DNA of 23,901 nt from a virus. Positions 19,644 to 23,901 of this stretch are shown in pieces; within the stretch, counting starts at the first letter, position 1; every line of letters begins with the position of its first letter. The translations under genes were made by a program, and so were the position numbers. The notes below the pieces were generated by a model. The model was not told where the DNA came from. It made no database searches and saw nothing but the letters and a program-made list of their open reading frames with translations. Location of the stretch: the IMG/VR virus record IMGVR_UViG_3300032173_000047, positions 1 to 23,901 of that record; one strand, written 5' to 3'.

Positions 19644-20903
19644 CTAGGGTCGAATTCTGACCCCACCAGTTGCGTGGGCTTTTCTGATCGCGGTTGCGGT
19701 CTCGTTAATGGTTCCGTCTTCCTTCAAGACGGGCTTAACAACGGGTTCGATGCGCGCCACATCTTCGGCCTTGTCGATGGCCTTGAGCGCGCCGCGCGCC
19801 GGCACCGGCTCTGCCTCCAGCGTTTCGACGCGCTTCTTGAGTTCTGCGTTTTCGCCTTCGAGTTTTGCCAGACTTTCGGAGAGCTTCTTGATGTCGTCCG
19901 ACTTTTTAAGGTCTTCTGTCTCCACGGACTTACCTGATGAGCAGGCCGCGCCCAACTCGGTCGCCATGTCGTGCATCTTCTGTACGCGTGTTTGATCGGC
20001 AGAGCTGTTGCGCGCGCCGGCCTTATCGATATCGCCGGCTTTATCGGTTTCGCTCTTTTCGAGATCGCCGATCTTCTCGGACATGGCCATCGGCGCGGTC
20101 AGTTCGGCGGTTTCCTCGCTGACCATGGCGCGCAACGTGGCGGCCAAGGCTTCGACGTTGCTCTTGAGCTGTTCGGGTACAGGAGACATATCGCCTTCTG
20201 ACTCGGCCTCGTATTCTGTCATTTCCTTGAGGACATTGAGCTGGTCGAGAATCCCGGCCAGCATGGCGACGGTGTACATGCCCTTTTTGATTTCAGGTGC
20301 GGCGGCAGGTTCGGCAGGAGCAGGTTCCGCCGGCTTCTCTGCCGGCTTATCCTCTTGTTTTTCGATAGCCGTCATGGACTTTGCCACGATCTCGTGAGCC
20401 TTCACGATATCGATGCCGTGCTGGTCGAGCAGCGCTACGAACTTGTCGATATCCGAGTCATCGGCCTTATCGGACGGCTTTTTCTCTGCTGATTTCCACA
20501 TCTCGAATACGGCTTCTGGATTAGCCGGGCGATCCACCAAACTGATCTCGGAAAGCTTTAGATTAGTAATGATATCGCCGACCTTCTCGACCATACGACC
20601 ACCAATCGAGAAACCCTTGTAGACGCCCTCTTTGACCTTCTGCCAGGCAGACTCATCAACGACCTTAACGGACAGATACAGACCCTTGTCGTCCACGCTG
20701 GCATCTTTGGCTACGCCTACAGCGGACGGTTGATGCATTTCGCGGATATTGGCGAAGCGCATATATTCCGGTAGCGCCGATTCAATGGCGTCCTTACTGA
20801 CGCGCTCGCCCTGGCTATCAAGCGCCTCGGTCGAGGCATAGCCGTAAACCATGCGCTTGTCTTCATCGACCTTGGTGATTGTGGCAAATATCTTCATATT
20901 CAT
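19644..20903 (-). CDS. Prohead protease with C-terminal scaffold-like region
   Basis: The product is 419 aa; ATG 20903 overlaps the portal-MuF stop by 4 bases, with GAGG upstream (a second ATG at 20897 is possible). Residues 1-140 form a phage prohead serine protease: opening IFATITKVDEDKRMVYGYAS, catalytic His57 in IREMHQPSAVG, Ser99 in YKGFSIGGRM, and ISLVDRPANPEAVFEM. Residues about 140-419 are acidic and helical, with Pro/Ala-rich EKPAEPAPAEPAA (191-203) and a coiled coil (ESLAKLEGENAELKKRVETL), as in scaffold domains. The chain should cleave capsid delta-regions and itself during head maturation. Confidence 0.85.
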   Translation of the reverse strand: MNMKIFATITKVDEDKRMVYGYASTEALDSQGERVSKDAIESALPEYMRFANIREMHQPSAVGVAKDASVDDKGLYLSVKVVDESAWQKVKEGVYKGFSIGGRMVEKVGDIITNLKLSEISLVDRPANPEAVFEMWKSAEKKPSDKADDSDIDKFVALLDQHGIDIVKAHEIVAKSMTAIEKQEDKPAEKPAEPAPAEPAAAPEIKKGMYTVAMLAGILDQLNVLKEMTEYEAESEGDMSPVPEQLKSNVEALAATLRAMVSEETAELTAPMAMSEKIGDLEKSETDKAGDIDKAGARNSSADQTRVQKMHDMATELGAACSSGKSVETEDLKKSDDIKKLSESLAKLEGENAELKKRVETLEAEPVPARGALKAIDKAEDVARIEPVVKPVLKEDGTINETATAIRKAHATGGVRIRP

Positions 20904-23053
20904 TGGTCCTCGTTCTGATTATCGGAAAGCACCGGAACCACGTCGCAAACGCAATTCGGGTGCTGTGGCGGAGCGTCGTCGCCGCTTGGGAATACGTCGT
21001 CAATACCAATCTCACCGGCGTCGGCATTGTCATTGCAGGGATCATCAATGTCGTGCTCGCTGCCAAGAAGCCAGACCTTACCGGTGACAACACCGGACTC
21101 CCGATAGCCAGACATGTTTCCTGCCACGTCGGCCTTGGCGATCTCGGTGCGGGCGATCATGTCGGCGCGAGAATCGCTGAACAGGTAGCTATCGGCGATA
21201 GCGGCGGACAGGTCGTCCGTACTCCAGCCTTCTTCCACCGCTTTCGTGACAATCGACCGTAGTCCTTCTTTTGTGGTGTCGTCGATCTGCACCATTTCGG
21301 CGGCACGGTTTTTCGCGTACTCAATGGCGCGCTCATCCACCTGGCTGGTTGTTCCGCTATCCGTGATGCCGATCTGTAGTAATGCCTGTGCACCGCCGTC
21401 CTTGCTCATTTCCTCTAGTATTTTCTCGATATCGTCAGTCGTAACGGCGATGCCGGAAAGGGTTAATTGGCTGAGTATCTTTTGCACGATCTCGCGATCA
21501 GCCTTGCCAAGTTCGCCGAGTGCCGCGCCGATCTGATCGGCGGCGTTCTTGGCGTCACGGGCGAATACCGCCTTAATCAATTTCCCGAGGCGCTGCACGT
21601 TATGCCGTGCAAGCGGGCGGTTCCTGTCTATCTTTCGGAGCCGGCGCGCCGACTTGGCAAGCTTGCTGGCGTCCACCGGCTTATCCACCGGCTTCCCCTG
21701 AACCTCGCTGGGCGCGACTACAACAGGAGGCGGATCAGGCGGATTAAGCACGTCCTTCAGCATGACGGGTCCGGTGCCCGTGTAGATCATCGGCACATCA
21801 CCGCCATCGATAGGATCCATGCCGCCGTCATCACGGGCCTCGTTGATGGTCATGGTCCCGTTTCTGACCTTGAGATCATTCACCTGCGCCTGAATAAGAG
21901 GATCAATGGCCTCTTCTTCTGAAAATGTGAATTCCAGATCAGAGAAACCAAAATACTTGGCGATCAGGTAATCGATCATATCTTTGACGTAGGACATGAT
22001 CGGGGCGAGACCTTCTTGCAATGCGGCTTCCTGCGCGCTGGCGGCGGTCGCCCGGTTCACCTGCTTGATAAACGGGGTCGGACTCACTGAGAACGCATAG
22101 CAGACAACCCGTGCCAACCATTCGTCGTACTCGTCCTTGAGTGCCGACTCTTTGGTCAGCATCGGCTTAATGCCGCCCGGCACGAACTTGGCGTGACGCC
22201 GTTGCGCGGTATCTCCTACCATCAGCGAGTCAAAGTAATTCTGGAACTGTAATATCTGATCAGGGTTCCATGTTTCGGGGACGCCGAACAGCATCTCGGG
22301 CACGTTGCCCTCGGTGTAAAACTGGAGCTGGTGGATCTGACGGCGAATGGCGATATTCACCGTCATGATCACCTGCTCGACCGGCGAGTAGCCGTACACC
22401 CGAGAGGTGCGCTGATTCCTCGGGCGATAGACAAGCTGATCGCGGGTGTAATCGACGGCCGGAACGCCTTTCAACACCTGCTGATAGGCCGGATCAGGAG
22501 GAAGCGGTGTTCTGCCGGTCTGGTCGAGTACTCGCTTGATGGTCGCGCCATCCATCGGCTCGAACGCGTAAGGCGTGCCTCCCTTGGTCATGCGCGGGTA
22601 GAGCGTCGGCGCATCAATTACCAACAGGTCTTCAAGGGCCATGCGTAGCCATGTTTGCCAATCGTGCTCTTTGTCCGGGTATCGGAAGAACTCGGACAAC
22701 ATCTTGATGCGTTGATCACCGTCGGCGCTGACGGTCTTGTCCCGTGGCGTAATTACCCATTGCAGCTTCGCCATCTGGTCTTTGCGTGTCTCGATAACGA
22801 GGCGCAGCAGATCATACCCATCGGCCAGGGCGCGCATCTGCGGAAAACTGATAGCCTCTTCTGACCTCGGCGTAAACCGGGTATTAAAGGCGACCGGATA
22901 ATCGAACTGCCGGCCGGCAGCCTGCTCTTGTGCGGCGGGAGCGATGGGCTGCTGTGGGCCGAACCAATCCGGCGTCTTGCCGGTAACGGTATAACGGATA
23001 CCCTGCACGACTCTGGCGATCACGCCCGGCTCTATAGGAGTCGTCTTAGCCAT
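20900..23053 (-). CDS. Portal protein fused to MuF head-morphogenesis domain
   Basis: The product is 717 aa. Residues about 45-430 form the portal: SFPQMRALADGYDLLRLVIE, a clip/wing region (PFIKQVNRATAASAQEAALQ is a hallmark of this portal type) and FSEEEAIDPLIQAQ. A linker rich in Pro and Val (about 445-480) leads to a helical segment and a MuF-type domain (about 593-708) with ADMIARTEIAKADVAGNMSG and the end PPQHPNCVCDVVPV, where His698, Cys701 and Cys703 probably bind metal. Portal and MuF are commonly adjacent genes; here they are one chain. The portal forms the DNA entry ring; MuF proteins enter the head in few copies. Confidence 0.9.
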   Translation of the reverse strand: MAKTTPIEPGVIARVVQGIRYTVTGKTPDWFGPQQPIAPAAQEQAAGRQFDYPVAFNTRFTPRSEEAISFPQMRALADGYDLLRLVIETRKDQMAKLQWVITPRDKTVSADGDQRIKMLSEFFRYPDKEHDWQTWLRMALEDLLVIDAPTLYPRMTKGGTPYAFEPMDGATIKRVLDQTGRTPLPPDPAYQQVLKGVPAVDYTRDQLVYRPRNQRTSRVYGYSPVEQVIMTVNIAIRRQIHQLQFYTEGNVPEMLFGVPETWNPDQILQFQNYFDSLMVGDTAQRRHAKFVPGGIKPMLTKESALKDEYDEWLARVVCYAFSVSPTPFIKQVNRATAASAQEAALQEGLAPIMSYVKDMIDYLIAKYFGFSDLEFTFSEEEAIDPLIQAQVNDLKVRNGTMTINEARDDGGMDPIDGGDVPMIYTGTGPVMLKDVLNPPDPPPVVVAPSEVQGKPVDKPVDASKLAKSARRLRKIDRNRPLARHNVQRLGKLIKAVFARDAKNAADQIGAALGELGKADREIVQKILSQLTLSGIAVTTDDIEKILEEMSKDGGAQALLQIGITDSGTTSQVDERAIEYAKNRAAEMVQIDDTTKEGLRSIVTKAVEEGWSTDDLSAAIADSYLFSDSRADMIARTEIAKADVAGNMSGYRESGVVTGKVWLLGSEHDIDDPCNDNADAGEIGIDDVFPSGDDAPPQHPNCVCDVVPVLSDNQNEDQ

Positions 23054-23352
23054 CAGGGCGACACCACGGACAGATTAAACGCCAGCATGATTGTTTGCCC
23101 GAGACTGGTTACAGCGGAGCATTGCAGGCTGTAGTACACGCCCGACACACCACCTGTGATCTTCTGAAGTATCTTTGTTCCGGTGATCGTCGATACGCCG
23201 CTGATCATTGAGGATGGGTTGGCGTCTGTGCCAGTTTTGACAATCGATACGACCGATGCCGTGCTGATAGTTTCATTGCTGGCCAGAACGCGGGCGAAGT
23301 CGAATGTGAATATCTCCGTCTCCGTGGGTGACTTTGGGCTGAAATCAGTCAT
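23053..23352 (-). CDS. Small beta-rich virion protein, possible fibre/tail adaptor
   Basis: The product is 99 aa; ATG 23352 overlaps the upstream stop by 4 bases, and its own stop overlaps the portal ATG (TGATG). The chain (PKSPTETEIFTFDFARVLAS, SSMISGVSTITGTK, GGVSGVYYSLQCSAVTSLGQ, TIMLAFNLSVV) has the alternating pattern of a small beta-sandwich, recalling the phage fibre-tail adaptor type of protein found beside repetitive fibre genes. Its placement directly between the repeat protein and the portal suggests it connects the repetitive protein to the virion. The family call is tentative. Confidence 0.65.
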   Translation of the reverse strand: MTDFSPKSPTETEIFTFDFARVLASNETISTASVVSIVKTGTDANPSSMISGVSTITGTKILQKITGGVSGVYYSLQCSAVTSLGQTIMLAFNLSVVSP

Positions 23353-23900
23353 GGCAGCTTTCGCACTCGCTCAGACCCTATATTTGTTCGTGTTTTGGTT
23401 GAGGCATCCAGCGTGCGGACGCGGAATAGGCCCATCAGATAATATTTAGCGTTCGTGAATAACGCCGTTGCCGTGTTCTTGATCGCCACAAGAGAAGACG
23501 AGGTGGCGCTCGACGCCGAAAGCACTACGTGCAATATCCTTGCGAACGTCGCCGTCGCCGACGACGTTGCTACGGCTATCAGCGATTTAGCAACTCTCCG
23601 CACGAGGCTAGCGGTTGTGGCTCCGATCGCCGTCAGAACTTTACCGACCTGCCTCACTATGACCGCCGTCGTGGCAGATGTGGCCGATAGAGCGCGCAAA
23701 TAAACCTTTGTGCCTACAATCGTTGCCACAGAAGCCGTGCTGGAGGTGATCGTCCTCAGCAAAGCCCTTGGCGCGGCAATGGTCGCTGTGCTGGCTCCTG
23801 CCGCCGTGATGGTCGTGGCGATTCGGCGCGCAACGGTAACGGAAACAGAGCTAGCTGCTGTCAGCGTCTTGCCGATGGATCGAGCCATGCTTGCAACCGT
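23349..23900 (-). CDS. Tandem-repeat fibre-like protein (5' end beyond window)
   Basis: About 183 residues are visible. Seven to eight degenerate repeats of 18-20 aa follow the pattern A-T-x-A-x-L-V-R-x-V-x-K-x-L-x-A, for example ATTAVIVRQVGKVLTAIG and ATTASLVRRVAKSLIAVATS. The ATG at 23888 is not the true start: codons before it read TVAS and the ATG is the Met of TVASMARSIGKTLTA, which fits the same repeat, so the gene continues past the right edge. The last 40 residues or so (AKYYLMGLFRVRTLDASTK) break the pattern. Such repeats suggest a solenoid or elongated fibre made of hydrophobic/Ser/Thr strands. Almost no acidic residues occur in the repeats. Confidence 0.75.
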   Translation of the reverse strand, partial: TVASMARSIGKTLTAASSVSVTVARRIATTITAAGASTATIAAPRALLRTITSSTASVATIVGTKVYLRALSATSATTAVIVRQVGKVLTAIGATTASLVRRVAKSLIAVATSSATATFARILHVVLSASSATSSSLVAIKNTATALFTNAKYYLMGLFRVRTLDASTKTRTNIGSERVRKLP

Positions 23901-23901
23901 G

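Noticed and set aside
1-23901. CRISPR arrays, tRNA or rRNA genes
   Set aside because: No regularly spaced repeats, cloverleaf-like sequences or rRNA-like segments were noticed on either strand.

Overview
The window is part of the genome of a temperate-type, long non-contractile-tailed phage (siphovirus) or prophage. Protein resemblances (a tail-tip module in the order of the Rhodobacter gene transfer agent, DUF4376/DUF5675 accessory proteins, an IS1595-type zinc-ribbon protein) and strong Shine-Dalgarno sites suggest a Proteobacterium as host; nothing seen here fixes the genus. Family assignments come from reading the translations, not from a database search.

Left arm, + strand (1-3721): small accessory and regulatory genes. 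In order these are the 3' end of a small protein gene (2-160); a coiled-coil protein (160-429); a tyrosine integrase that lacks its catalytic tyrosine (487-1464); two similar sigma70-type promoters (1474-1501, 1736-1764), the first inside a perfect palindrome; a 56-codon gene that looks like the 5' end of an IS1595-type transposase (1561-1731); two unknown small genes (1796-2023, 2044-2229); a transposase-derived DNA-binding protein without a complete catalytic triad (2226-2849), ending inside a 16-bp perfect inverted repeat; and a structured stretch with two overlapping reading frames and one more small gene (3000-3721). This arm is the least ordinary part of the window.

Right arm, - strand (3784-23901, read right to left): a tightly packed virion operon in which most neighbouring genes overlap by 1 or 4 nt. 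The order is a repeat-rich fibre-like protein (running off the right edge), a small adaptor-like protein, a portal-MuF fusion, prohead protease with scaffold tail, major capsid protein, a small head protein, head-tail connector, HK97 gp10-like protein, tail terminator, a 56-aa protein, tail tube protein, tail assembly chaperones joined by a probable -1 ribosomal frameshift at A AAA AAA, tape measure, DUF2460 distal tail protein, DUF2163/BR0599 hub protein, NlpC/P60 peptidase, J-like tail tip protein, collar-domain tail fibre and DUF4376 protein. After a terminator comes a lysis-like block: small membrane protein, DUF5675 protein, two further membrane proteins and a membrane-anchored protein.

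Hairpins followed by T-runs lie before and after the capsid gene, before the tail tube gene and before the lysis block, so they probably set transcript levels or ends for the most abundant virion proteins. The two arms converge at 3721/3784. No tRNA, rRNA or CRISPR array was seen, and no intact insertion sequence; transposase-derived sequence is limited to 1561-1731 and 2226-2849. Terminase genes are expected beyond the right edge.
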